A DNA stretch of 9,534 bases from JAQVPN01 sp036170435 (GCA_036170435.1 JAVHPF010000072.1:1-9534); one strand, 5' to 3'; positions 1 through 7,491 are shown, counted from the first letter of the stretch. The notes: generated by a model from the sequence alone, not told the origin. Numbers and translations: made by a program.

Positions 1-7
1 TTTCAAT

Positions 8-1204
8 TTAATCTATTTCTTCTTCTTTTTGATATTCTTTGTAATCTGAAACTTTAAAACTTGTTTCATTTTTCTCATTATGTTTAGATTTTGCAATATG
101 AAGTAATTCTAAAATAAAGAAAATAGCTGATTCTAAAATCTCATAAGCATCATTTAAAAAAGCCAATCTGTAATCTAATCTATTTAAATATGCAATACCA
201 AAGAATATTGGGAAAAGCAATAATAGAAGCCAATTTAGAGAAACTAGATAGAAATAATTTAAAAGTAGGATAAATATAAATAAACTAGTTATAGCTAAAC
301 CATTTTTGATATGATTTTTATATTTTGAGTTTTTGATGAAACAAAATATTATATTTAAAACTGGTATATAAATAAGAAAACTTGGAATTTTTGTATCATT
401 TTTACTTGAAAGAATTGCTATATTATCTTTAGCTCTTTGTTCTTCTTTTAATCTAGTTTCTAATTCTATAACTGAAAATTTTTGAAAGGCCGTAAAATAT
501 CTTTTCAAATATATGAAAAATGATTTAAAGAAAATGAAATACGACAAAGTGTCTTTTAGATATCTCAAATTGAAATTTAAAATATTTCATTTCATAACGA
601 TTTGAATAGAAGAAAAAACTACAAATAATATGTAAAACAAAACAAAAACTGATGCAATATTTGAATATCCTAAAATATAAATAAGTATTATAGCAAAACT
701 AGAATAAGCATTTAATTTGATAATATTCTCTAGTAATTGATTTCTATAATTATAATATTTTCCATAAACCAAGAATCAGATAAATGGAATATGAGCCAAA
801 ATTAAAGTCATTTTTTCTTTTTCATTCATTTCAACATTTTCAGCAACTTCAACTAAATTTTCAGTTTTAGTCATACTACCAAAATCTCTTATAGTAAAAT
901 ATTCTCACTTCCCTGCTTTATACATTCAGTAAAGCATAAAAGCAAAAGTAAAAAGAAATAAAACTATAGAAATAATTTCATTCAATCAGTAATTTAAGAA
1001 AACAAATCCTGACAGGATAGATAAATGTAAGAACAAAAACCAAGTAACAACTAAAAATAATTGTAAAAATAGGGCTGTTTTAGTATGAGATTTAACAAAA
1101 TCATTATCTATATATTCATTATTCTTCACAAATAAGAAAGTCGCGCAAACTCAAACTAACATATAAGCAGATAATGCATTATTTTTTGTTCTTGTATCAA
1201 ACAT
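8..1204 (-). CDS. Polytopic membrane protein with three similar membrane modules
   Basis: A 398-residue protein that is continuous only if six in-frame TGA codons are read as Gly; under the standard code it falls into fragments. The start is ATG at 1204 and the stop TAA at 8-10. It is rich in hydrophobic segments, roughly nine, starting near residues 10-27, 43-65 and 75-95. Three stretches look alike (about 10-53, 135-180 and 275-320): a short hydrophobic segment, a polar patch of the type KNNEYIDN, KYYNYRNQ or KNSKYKNH, then a longer hydrophobic segment. This pattern resembles Tic20/DUF4870-type small membrane proteins, but I cannot assign the family. The C-terminus is a charged cytoplasmic-looking tail (KEYQKEEEID). 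It lies 92 nt downstream of engB, with a hairpin repeat between them and no Shine-Dalgarno. Function unknown; the frame is secure, the repeat interpretation is inference. Confidence 0.85.
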
Positions 1205-1237
1205 AGTTTTTATAAATTAATTAAATAATTCTTTTTA

Positions 1238-1280
1238 TTTCTCCCCTTTTCAAGGGGAGTACCCGTTAGGGGGAGGGGTT
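1238..1280 (+). repeat. GC-rich double-hairpin repeat, copy A
   Basis: GC-rich block in AT-rich surroundings between engB and the downstream membrane-protein gene. It reads CTCCCCTT-TTC-AAGGGGAG (8-bp stem, 3-nt loop), then TACCC-GTTA-GGGGG-AGGGG. It matches copies at 8355-8402, 8821-8894 and 8915-8958. In this copy both arms of stem 1 differ from the others in a compensating way (CTCCCC/GGGGAG against CTTCCC/GGGAAG). Its position could allow it to act as a processing or attenuation hairpin between the two minus-strand genes. Confidence 0.85.
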
Positions 1281-1296
1281 AAATACTCCAAAAATT

Positions 1297-1881
1297 TTAT
1301 TTTTTAAAAGATTCATCTAGAATAGAAACAAGTTCCTTAAGTCATTCTTTTGTAACAGTTGAAAAATTTATAATTTTTTCTCAGAAAAATACCTGACTAG
1401 CATGATCATGAGATTTATTTGCATCATTTTTACTAAGTTTATCTATTTTATTATTCAATATCAAAATAGGCATATTTAATTTTTTTAAATACAAATACAT
1501 ATCTTCATCTTGTTTTTGAGGTCCTAGTTTTGAATCTACAATCATTATAGCTTGTTTTAAATACATACTTCTAGCTTCTGTATACCAACTAATAAGAGCA
1601 TCTATTTTATCTCTTGAAACAATACCAAGTTTAGCAAAACCGTAACCAGGTAAATCTGTAAAATAATATTTATTATTAACCAAAAACATATTTACAGTTT
1701 TTGTTGAACCCGGTTTAGAACTAGTTCTAGCCATAGATTTTGTATTAAACAAAGTATTTAATAAGCTAGACTTCCCCGCATTAGATCTTCCTAAAAATAT
1801 TATTTCCTTTCTTTCATCAAAAAATACGTCTTTTGTTTCTATATTTAGAACTTTATAGAGTTCTACTTTTTCTATTTTCAT
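1297..1881 (-). CDS. engB: Ribosome biogenesis GTP-binding protein EngB (YihA/YsxC)
   Basis: A TRAFAC-class GTPase needed for 50S subunit assembly, acting in the cytoplasm. Visible motifs: G1 GRSNAGKS at residues 31-38, the G2 region ARTSSKPGSTK at 51-61 with the conserved Thr, G3 DLPGYG at 76-81, and G4 NKID at 144-147. The full length is 194 residues, normal for EngB, but only if two TGA codons are read through. With the standard code it stops at residue 166, before the last helix. The second TGA lies in KE-TGA-LKELVSIL, where EngB proteins usually carry Gly before the final helix, which supports UGA = Gly. The start is ATG at 1881 and the stop TAA at 1297-1299. There is no Shine-Dalgarno. 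It is divergent from the oxidoreductase gene and first in a possible unit with the membrane protein downstream. Confidence 0.95.
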
Positions 1882-1921
1882 TTATGCTTTTTTATTTTAT
1901 AATCTATTTTATTTGGCTTTG

Positions 1922-1949
1922 ATTATATATAAAAATCCAAAATAGTAAA
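1922..1949 (-). promoter_or_regulatory. Candidate promoter of engB
   Basis: On the minus strand, TTTACT, a 16-nt spacer and a perfect TATAAT, about 40 nt upstream of the engB ATG. It fits a housekeeping sigma-70-type promoter. Assigned by pattern only; in such AT-rich sequence chance matches are common. Confidence 0.5.
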
Positions 1950-1976
1950 ATTTAAATAAACTCTTATTAAAATGAT

Positions 1977-2004
1977 TTGACTTTTATATCATTCCTCTTA
2001 TACA
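1977..2004 (+). promoter_or_regulatory. Candidate upstream promoter of the oxidoreductase gene
   Basis: TTGACT, a 16-nt spacer and TATACA on the plus strand, predicting a transcript start near 2011. If used, the leader RNA would include the long inverted repeat at 2029-2067. A second candidate (TTGAAG at 2027-2032, 15-nt spacer, TATAGT at 2048-2053) lies inside the repeat; in that case the repeat would be a DNA operator. Confidence 0.45.
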
Positions 2005-2028
2005 TTAAGGGTCGAAAATAGGCAATTT

Positions 2029-2067
2029 GAAGTCTATTGTATACTTTTATAGTAAACAATAGACTTC
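2029..2067 (+). promoter_or_regulatory. 16-bp inverted repeat in front of the oxidoreductase gene
   Basis: The arms at 2029-2044 (GAAGTCTATTGTATAC) and 2052-2067 (GTAAACAATAGACTTC) are complementary at 15 of 16 positions, with a 7-nt loop. It ends about 20 nt before the Shine-Dalgarno. No T-run follows, so it is not a simple terminator. It could be a repressor operator overlapping a -10 element or a leader-RNA stabilising/attenuating hairpin; the sequence alone does not decide. Confidence 0.6.
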
Positions 2068-2088
2068 ATAAGAAAAAACAAAAAAAAC

Positions 2089-2094
2089 GGAGGG
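2089..2094 (+). promoter_or_regulatory. Strong Shine-Dalgarno site fixing the start at 2100
   Basis: CGGAGGG just upstream of the ATG at 2100. The other gene starts inside the window that I checked have AT-rich leaders without a purine-rich match, so this site both decides the start and marks the gene as different from its neighbours. Confidence 0.8.
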
Positions 2095-2099
2095 TGAAA

Positions 2100-3182
2100 A
2101 TGAAATCTGTAAAAATTGGGAAATGGCTAATTAAAATTCCCATTATTCAAGGTGGTATGGGTGTTGGAATTAGCTGGGATAAACTAGCTGGTGCTGTAAG
2201 CGTAAATGGTGGACTTGGAGTAATCAGTTCTGTTGGAACTGGATATTATCAATTCCCTAAATTTGCAGGAAAATTAATCAATCAAAGACCTGATGATGAA
2301 CATTTTTGTTCAGCAGAAGCTTTGAAAGAAATCTTCAAAAATGCTCGCACAAAATGCGGTAATGCCCCTCTTGCTACAAATATTATGGTTGCATTATCTG
2401 ATTACAAAGAAAATGTTATTGCTGCCTGTGAAGCTGGCACTAATATTATCATTTCCGGAGCAGGACCTGCTACACATTTACCAGCTTTAACATACGATTA
2501 CCCTGATGTAGCTTTGGTACCTATTGTTTCAAGTAAAAAAGCTGCCGCTTTTTTCTGTAAAATTTGGAAAGCAAAATATAATAGACTTCCTGATGCTATT
2601 GTGGTTGAAGGACCAAAAAGCGGTGGACACCAAGGTTTTGCATTTGAAGATTGCGAAAAGGCGGAATTTCAACTTGAAGCAATTATTCCGGAAATTCTGG
2701 AAGAAGTAAAAAACTGGGGAGAAATTCCAGTATTTGCTGCTGGTGGAATCTGGGATAAAACAGATATTGATAAGTTTGTTGCTATGGGGTGTGCTGGAGT
2801 ACAAATGGGGACGAGATTTATTGCTACTCACGAATGTGATGCTCCAGATTATTATAAAAACCTTCTTATTGCCTCAAATGAAAATGATATTGTACTAGGG
2901 GAAAGTCCGGTTGGTCTACCAAGTCGCCGAATCTATACTAAATTACACAAACTTATAGCACGAGAAAAGGCTCCAAAAATAGCTTGTATCTCAAATTGCG
3001 TAAGTCAATGTAAACACGGAGATGGGGCAAAAAGAGTCGGATATTGTATCGCAGATAGACTTGCTGATGCTATTCTTGATCAACGAGAAACTGGATTATA
3101 TTTTACTGGAACAAACGGATATAGAGTAAATGAAATTATCTCTGTAGCCGAACTTCTGGAAAAACTCACACAAGGAGAGTGA
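2100..3182 (+). CDS. FMN-dependent nitronate monooxygenase / 2-nitropropane dioxygenase-like oxidoreductase
   Basis: A 360-residue TIM-barrel flavoprotein of the NMO/FabK-like family. It has the N-terminal IIQGGMGVGIS, the EGPKSGGHQG loop at 170-179 with candidate catalytic His177, AAGGIWD and VQMGTRF phosphate-binding segments, and the Cys-rich C-terminal part (CISNC..QC..YCIADRLADA) seen in clostridial-type members. The substrate cannot be assigned; nitronate oxidation and enoyl-ACP reduction are the family alternatives. The start is ATG at 2100 because a strong GGAGG sits just before it; an upstream non-ATG extension is unsupported. The gene is odd here: about 35 glycines are all GGN, with no TGA, its GC content is visibly higher than its neighbours', it has a strong Shine-Dalgarno, and it ends in TGA (3180-3182). 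In the host code translation would continue for eight codons to TAG at 3204-3206. It is probably recently acquired from a standard-code donor. Confidence 0.9.
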   Translation: MKSVKIGKWLIKIPIIQGGMGVGISWDKLAGAVSVNGGLGVISSVGTGYYQFPKFAGKLINQRPDDEHFCSAEALKEIFKNARTKCGNAPLATNIMVALSDYKENVIAACEAGTNIIISGAGPATHLPALTYDYPDVALVPIVSSKKAAAFFCKIWKAKYNRLPDAIVVEGPKSGGHQGFAFEDCEKAEFQLEAIIPEILEEVKNWGEIPVFAAGGIWDKTDIDKFVAMGCAGVQMGTRFIATHECDAPDYYKNLLIASNENDIVLGESPVGLPSRRIYTKLHKLIAREKAPKIACISNCVSQCKHGDGAKRVGYCIADRLADAILDQRETGLYFTGTNGYRVNEIISVAELLEKLTQGE

Positions 3183-3187
3183 GTATT

Positions 3188-3220
3188 GCTAGCTAATTAT
3201 GGCTAGCTTTTTTATTTTTT
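3188..3220 (+). terminator. Rho-independent terminator of the oxidoreductase gene
   Basis: Stem 3188-3195 / 3200-3207 (GCTAGCTA-ATTA-TGGCTAGC, 8 bp with one G-U pair), followed by a T-rich tract. It begins 5 nt after the TGA that ends the gene in the standard code. The host's next stop codon (TAG at 3204-3206) lies inside the stem's right arm. The design therefore only makes sense if TGA was the original stop. Confidence 0.85.
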
Positions 3221-3230
3221 TAAAATTTTC

Positions 3231-3258
3231 TTTACATTATTAATCCTTTATTTATAAT
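3231..3258 (+). promoter_or_regulatory. Candidate promoter of the acidic hypothetical gene
   Basis: TTTACA, a 16-nt spacer and a perfect TATAAT, directly after the terminator of the preceding gene and 32 nt before the ATG at 3291. Placement and spacing are what a housekeeping promoter would have. Confidence 0.6.
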
Positions 3259-3290
3259 GCAATTCATTTTTTAATACTAATTTAAGATAT

Positions 3291-4448
3291 ATGTGAATAA
3301 AATTAGATAACAAGACGGTTTTAAATAATGATTTTTTAACAGAATATAATAAAGTTGCTATTAATTTAGCTGGAATACAAGAAGTTATTTATGAATTATT
3401 TAGCAAAGAAAATGAAAAAGATGATTCTATTCCATTTGACGAAAATGATCATGAATACAATATGGATTTTTCATATTCTGATTTATTAAAAGAAGATTTA
3501 ATATATTTAAAATGAGAATTAAGTACTGAAGAATACAATAAAATTGCTGAATTTTATTCTCTCGTAGATGATAATAAAGAAAAGGCTGAAGAAATAATTA
3601 TAGCTTTTGCTCAAAATTTACAATTATTATTTGATTTAATTGCTGAAACTAAACAAAATATAGATAAAAAAATAGTTGATGAATCTCTTTATTTTTTTAA
3701 ATCGAGTATAGAAAATATTATAAAAGAACAATGAAAAATGTTTGAAATCGTATCTTCAAATGCAAATATTGATTTAAATGAAATAAGTAAATCTCCATAT
3801 TTATATATATATAATATTCTTACAAAAGAAGCACAAAGAATAGCAAAAGCTTATGAATTTGCTTGTTTAGAAACTGATATTTATGAGAAATTAAAACTTT
3901 TATGACACATTGATTTTTCAGATTTAAATCTTGTTTCAAAATTTGAAGAAACGATAGAAAAACATGATTTAAATATGTGAAATATTGAAATGCTTGTTTA
4001 TTACAATCATATGTTTGAACAAAATATAAAAAATATGTGAGATAATATTTCAATTACTTCATTAATTGAATATAAAACAAAACTTCATAAAATAATAGAA
4101 ATTAATATAGATAAAATATTGTTTGACTTTGATTTTGATTTTGAAGATTTTATTCAAAAAGAATTTATATGACATCTAGAATTAATCAAAAATAAACTTG
4201 AAAATGATATAAATGCTCTTTGAAGTTCTCTTACAAAACACGATAAAAGTTTACAAGAATTTCCTAATTTCAAAAATATAATAAAAATCTATAATCTTTT
4301 GAGATTTAAAAGAACTCAAAATCTAACTTATTTATCAGAAATGATAAACGAAATAAATTCTATTGATGCAAGTAAATTAACAAAAACTGAAAAATCTGAA
4401 GCAAAAGCTGAATTAGATAATATATTTAATAATTGAACTATTATATAA
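3291..4448 (+). CDS. Acidic, mostly helical hypothetical protein (nine UGA codons)
   Basis: A 385-residue frame from ATG 3291 to TAA 4446-4448. It is invisible to standard-code gene finders because it holds nine in-frame TGAs, one of them at codon 2, giving a Met-Gly start; only one glycine is coded GGA. There is no TAA or TAG in the frame, and codon content is coherent throughout. The product lacks signal peptide, membrane segments and cysteine motifs. It is rich in Asp, Glu, Lys, Ile and Asn with many amphipathic stretches, suggesting an all-helical soluble protein. A short alternating run FDFDFDFEDF occupies about residues 278-287. No Shine-Dalgarno is visible. It is transcribed from its own candidate promoter and converges with htrA across a shared terminator. 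I do not recognise the family and propose no function. Confidence 0.85.
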
Positions 4449-4487
4449 ACAAAAAATAACTTTTTTAAAAAAAAGTTATTTTTTGTT
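4448..4487. terminator. Bidirectional terminator between convergent genes
   Basis: Perfect 19-bp inverted repeat, arms 4448-4466 and 4469-4487 around a 2-nt centre, with A-runs on one side and T-runs on the other in both directions. It starts at the last base of the plus-strand gene's stop and ends 3 nt before the htrA stop, so it can terminate both transcripts. Confidence 0.85.
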
Positions 4488-4489
4488 AT

Positions 4490-5838
4490 TTAGTATTCTC
4501 AAAGTGTAAGGGAAAGATTTTCCACTGATCAATCTCGTCTCAAAACTTTTAGTTTTATAGTGTCACCAGGGATTTTATTTTGAATAATATCTGATAAATT
4601 TGTTTTTTCATCTATTTTTATTCAGTCAGCTTCTTGTATAATATCCCCTTGATTTATTCAAGTTTTTTCAGCATTAGAACCTGCAACTATAGTTCATTCT
4701 TTGTTTGGAATATAATCTCAAACTGAAACTCCTAAATTGTAAGCCTTGGCTATATCTGCATTAAGTGGAATATATTGAATTCACGCAAAAGCTCTTTTTA
4801 TTTTCCCTGATTCATCTATTGATTTCAGTATATAATCAACTTTTTGTTTAGACAACGGAATTGCAAATCAAAGATTTTGTGAATTCCCTGCGATTGCTGT
4901 ATTTATCGCCATTACTTTTCAATCTAAATTAATAAGTGGTCATCCACTATTTCCTGGGTTTATGGCTGCATCCGTTTGAAATAAACCTGATAATTTTTCT
5001 ACCTGAGTTCAATCTGATGATGTACTAGCTTCTATACTTCTTCATTTTCAGCTTATTATTCAAAAAGTTACAGTATTTTGAAATTCGGCTAGTGCATTTC
5101 AAATAGCCATTACAAATTGTCCAATATTTGATTGATTTGTTTCATCCAGAAATTCAAGTGGAATAATTTTATCTAAATCACTTTGACTAGCTCAAACTAA
5201 TTTTATAACAGCTAAATCAGTAAGTGGATCTTTTGCTAAAATTTTAGCATCCATTTGTTTTCAATCTGAAGTAATAACTGTATATTCAGCATTATCATCA
5301 GCTACAACATGTTTATTTGTCAGAATAGTTCAATCTTTTCTTACAAAAAAACCACTTCCACCTCAAACTTGTCTTTTTTCTTTCCCAACTGGAGTTTGGA
5401 AAAATCCAAAAGGATCAGCTTGATATACAACTAAATCTTTTTTTATTATTATACTTACAACAGATGGAGAAGCTGTTTTAGCAAGACTTGTAACTTGGCT
5501 TTGCAAATCTGTTAAATTAACAGTTTTNNNNNNNNNNNNNNNNNNNNNNNNNNNNNNNNNNNNNNNNNNNNNNNNNNNNNNNNNNNNNNNNNNNNNNNNN
5601 NNNNNNNNNNNNNNNNNNNNNNNNNNNCTGTTTTAGCAAGACTTGTAACTTGGCTTTGCAAATCTGTTAAATTAACAGTTTTAGTTGTAATATTATTTGT
5701 AATTTTTTCTCATAAACTTTCTACCCCTGCTGTTATTTCAGGCATTTTACCCAAAATATAAATCATAAAATATGATCCAATAAATCCAGAAATAAGTGAA
5801 AAAAATATTATTACAAACGCGAGTTTTTTGTGGTTCAT
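4490..5838 (-). CDS. htrA: HtrA/DegP-family membrane-anchored serine protease with PDZ domain (interrupted by an artefactual gap)
   Basis: A trypsin-like S1C protease for envelope protein quality control. After removal of the false gap (100 N plus one 55-bp duplicate = 155 nt) it is one 397-residue frame, ATG 5838 to TAA 4490. Residues 7-30 form a signal anchor. The triad is His125 (LTNKHVV), Asp156 (TDLAVIKL) and Ser246 (NPGNSGGPL). One PDZ domain covers about 295-395 (AEKTGINQGDIIQEADG). About 20 glycines are TGA and 19 GGN. TGAs occupy family-invariant positions: GGGSGF, AIGNAL, VTFGIIS-GKGR and the second Gly of NSGG. This is the best evidence in the window for UGA = Gly. It has its own promoter and lies downstream of the sigma/anti-sigma pair in the same direction, which suggests a DegS- or DegP-like role in that stress circuit (inference). 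Confidence 0.95.
5473..5682. other. Assembly gap flanked by an identical 55-bp sequence
   Basis: Positions 5528-5627 are exactly 100 N. The 55 bases before (5473-5527) and after (5628-5682) are identical. As given, htrA is out of frame. Deleting the N run and one copy (155 nt) restores one frame with a normal HtrA sequence across the junction (TSLAKTASPSVV). Two contigs overlapping by the assembly k-mer were evidently scaffolded without being merged. No real sequence is missing here. Confidence 0.93.
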
Positions 5839-5869
5839 AAAGCTTGTGTTAGGTTATAAATTTTAAATT

Positions 5870-5897
5870 ATTATATTTTAGAAATTATAAAAATCAA
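5870..5897 (-). promoter_or_regulatory. Candidate promoter of htrA
   Basis: Minus strand: TTGATT, a 16-nt spacer and a perfect TATAAT, about 32 nt upstream of the htrA ATG and just after the terminator of the preceding gene. It is of the housekeeping type and does not match the TTGTCACC/CGTATTAA element of the sigma gene, so htrA may not depend directly on that sigma factor. Confidence 0.55.
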
Positions 5898-5916
5898 TAT
5901 TAAAATAATGTTAGAA

Positions 5917-5941
5917 AAAAGACTAGAAATTCTAGTCTTTT
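5917..5941 (-). terminator. Terminator between the anti-sigma-like gene and htrA
   Basis: Perfect 10-bp stem (AAAAGACTAG / CTAGTCTTTT) around a 5-nt loop, followed on the minus strand by further T residues. It lies 6 nt after the stop of the upstream gene and separates the sigma operon from htrA. Confidence 0.75.
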
Positions 5942-5946
5942 AATCT

Positions 5947-6891
5947 TTAATAATTCAGTTTAATTTCTCAGTAAAAGCCATATTGATCTCGTATTTTTTC
6001 TCTAATAATTTTCATATTATCTGAAATATTTATTATATCAAAATCTTCTTTAGAGCTTGCTTTTATAGTCAAAATATCATTTTCTAATTTCATTGTACTA
6101 GATTTAAGTGCTGAAATTAATGTTCCTGAATAAGATTGTTCAATAAAACTTATAAAATCAGCTTGAACAAATTCTTTTTTTGGAGGAAGTGTCATCATTA
6201 AACCCATAGTCATTGATGCAGATGTATCTGATGCAATATCTGCTGTCATTCAAGTATCCGCTATTCAAGAAACAGAATCATTTGCTTGAGTTTGATTATC
6301 TTGATTTGTAGGAATAGATTTGAAACTTGGTGACATTCTAGATAATTCTGGATTTGTAGTTTTAGTCATCGCTAAATCAGAACTTTTAGTTTCACTTGTA
6401 TTATTATCTGTTTTTTGATTATTTTCAGGAACTGTTTCTTTTGTTTCTGTAGTTATTTTTTCTATATTTAAAACATTTGTTTTTGGACTAATTTTAGCTA
6501 ATGGTTTTGATGTTTCTTTTTGAATTTCTGATTTTTTTTCATCTTCTTCATTTAATTTTGCTATACTTCAAGTATTTGTAATATTTTTGATATTATTAAT
6601 TTGTTCACTTGGATTTACTGTAATAAAAACAGCATAAGAAAAAGCTGCTCCAGACAATAAAAACCCTAGAGTTTTTAGAGGAAAGAAATTAAAAGTTTTT
6701 TTATTTTTCAAAGCTATCTCTTTCATTATTTCTTTTTTCAAATTAGCTTTGAAAGTCTTATTTTCTATTTGTGGTTTAGATTCAAGCATACGAGAAACGA
6801 TGAGTTTCAATTTCTCATCTTTTTCATTTATCTCTGGATTTATGAATTTGAGTTCCCTCAAGATTTGTTCAATATTTTCTAAATTTTTCAT
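5947..6891 (-). CDS. Putative single-pass anti-sigma factor with a low-complexity external region
   Basis: A 314-residue frame (ATG 6891, TAA 5947) joined through four TGA-Gly codons; the standard code leaves two unrelated-looking fragments. Order: a charged helical cytoplasmic N-terminus (1-65), one membrane segment (about 69-91), a Ser/Thr/Lys/Glu-rich low-complexity linker (about 108-215), and a folded-looking C-terminal module (about 235-314). The ATG is only 3 nt after the stop of the ECF sigma gene, so the two are translationally coupled. This arrangement and the single-pass topology are those of transmembrane anti-sigma factors. I see no zinc-binding HxxxCxxC motif, so it is not a classic ZAS protein, and the assignment rests on context. 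The C-terminal module resembles the DnaX (tau) C-terminal domain pattern, which would be unexpected outside the cell. Confidence 0.65.
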
Positions 6892-6894
6892 GAT

Positions 6895-7464
6895 TTATAA
6901 TGTGAATAATATTACAAGTAAAAGCATAGTTATACTTTCTTTAATTTTTCCTAGGTTTCTTGAAACGATTTTTTTACAATTATCTACACTTAGTCCTGTA
7001 ATTTCTCGGATTTCCCTATAAGATAAATCATCCCAAAATCTCATAACAATAACATCTTTTTGATTTTTAGGTAAAGTTTCCAAATATCCCAAAATTTCCT
7101 CTATTTTCATATCATTATCTAATTTCTGAGCATAATCTTCATCAAATCATAGTGTGTCTTCTATATCTTCCATATCAACTCTATCACCCTTTTTTGCTCT
7201 ATAATTATCAACAACAAGATTATAAGCCATACGATAAATCCGCGCACTCAAATCTCTTTCTGTATTTCCGGGAAACTTCTCTATACTTTTAAGCAGCTTA
7301 AAAAATACTTCACTAACAAGGTCTTCCGTAAGTTCACGGTCAAAAGTCTTGTTATAGCAAAAATTATAAATTTTCTGTACAAAAGCGTCATAAATAATCG
7401 CGAAATTATCCATCTTTCACTTCTTACAAAGTTCTATAGCTTCATCTATGTTTTGTAGCGACAT
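6895..7464 (-). CDS. ECF-type RNA polymerase sigma factor
   Basis: A 189-residue sigma-70-family factor (ATG 7464, TAA 6895-6897) broken by two TGAs in the standard code. Region 2 spans about residues 19-95, with EDLVSEVFFKLLKSIEKF (core binding) and ARIYRMAYNLVVDNYRAKK (-10 recognition). Region 4 spans about 128-175, with LPKNQKDVIVMRFWDDLSYREI and a helix-turn-helix SVDNCKKIVSRNLGKIK. Regions 1 and 3 are absent, as in ECF factors. I chose ATG 7464 rather than the internal Met at 7413 because the extra 17 residues (ELCKKGK) give the helix and Gly usual before region 2. The last 13 residues are strongly hydrophobic (ITMLLLVILFTL), which is unusual. It is followed by the putative anti-sigma gene and preceded by an element that also occurs at 9478-9510, suggesting autoregulation. 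Confidence 0.92.
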
Positions 7465-7491
7465 AAAGTGTTTTTATTAAGTTTACAAATA

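Noticed and set aside
2037..2099. Upstream extension of the oxidoreductase
   Set aside because: It begins at a non-ATG codon inside the inverted repeat and reads through the Shine-Dalgarno; the family starts at MKSVKIGKWLIKIPIIQGG.
4560..4570. GTGTCACC inside htrA as another sigma site
   Set aside because: No CGTATTAA block follows at the right spacing, and it lies in PDZ coding sequence.
5473..5682. A true 55-bp direct repeat or insertion in htrA
   Set aside because: Exactly 100 N between identical ends, and a restored frame on collapse, point to an assembly artefact.
6749..7021. Plus-strand 90-residue frame
   Set aside because: Antisense to the sigma and anti-sigma genes, crossing their junction; no family features.
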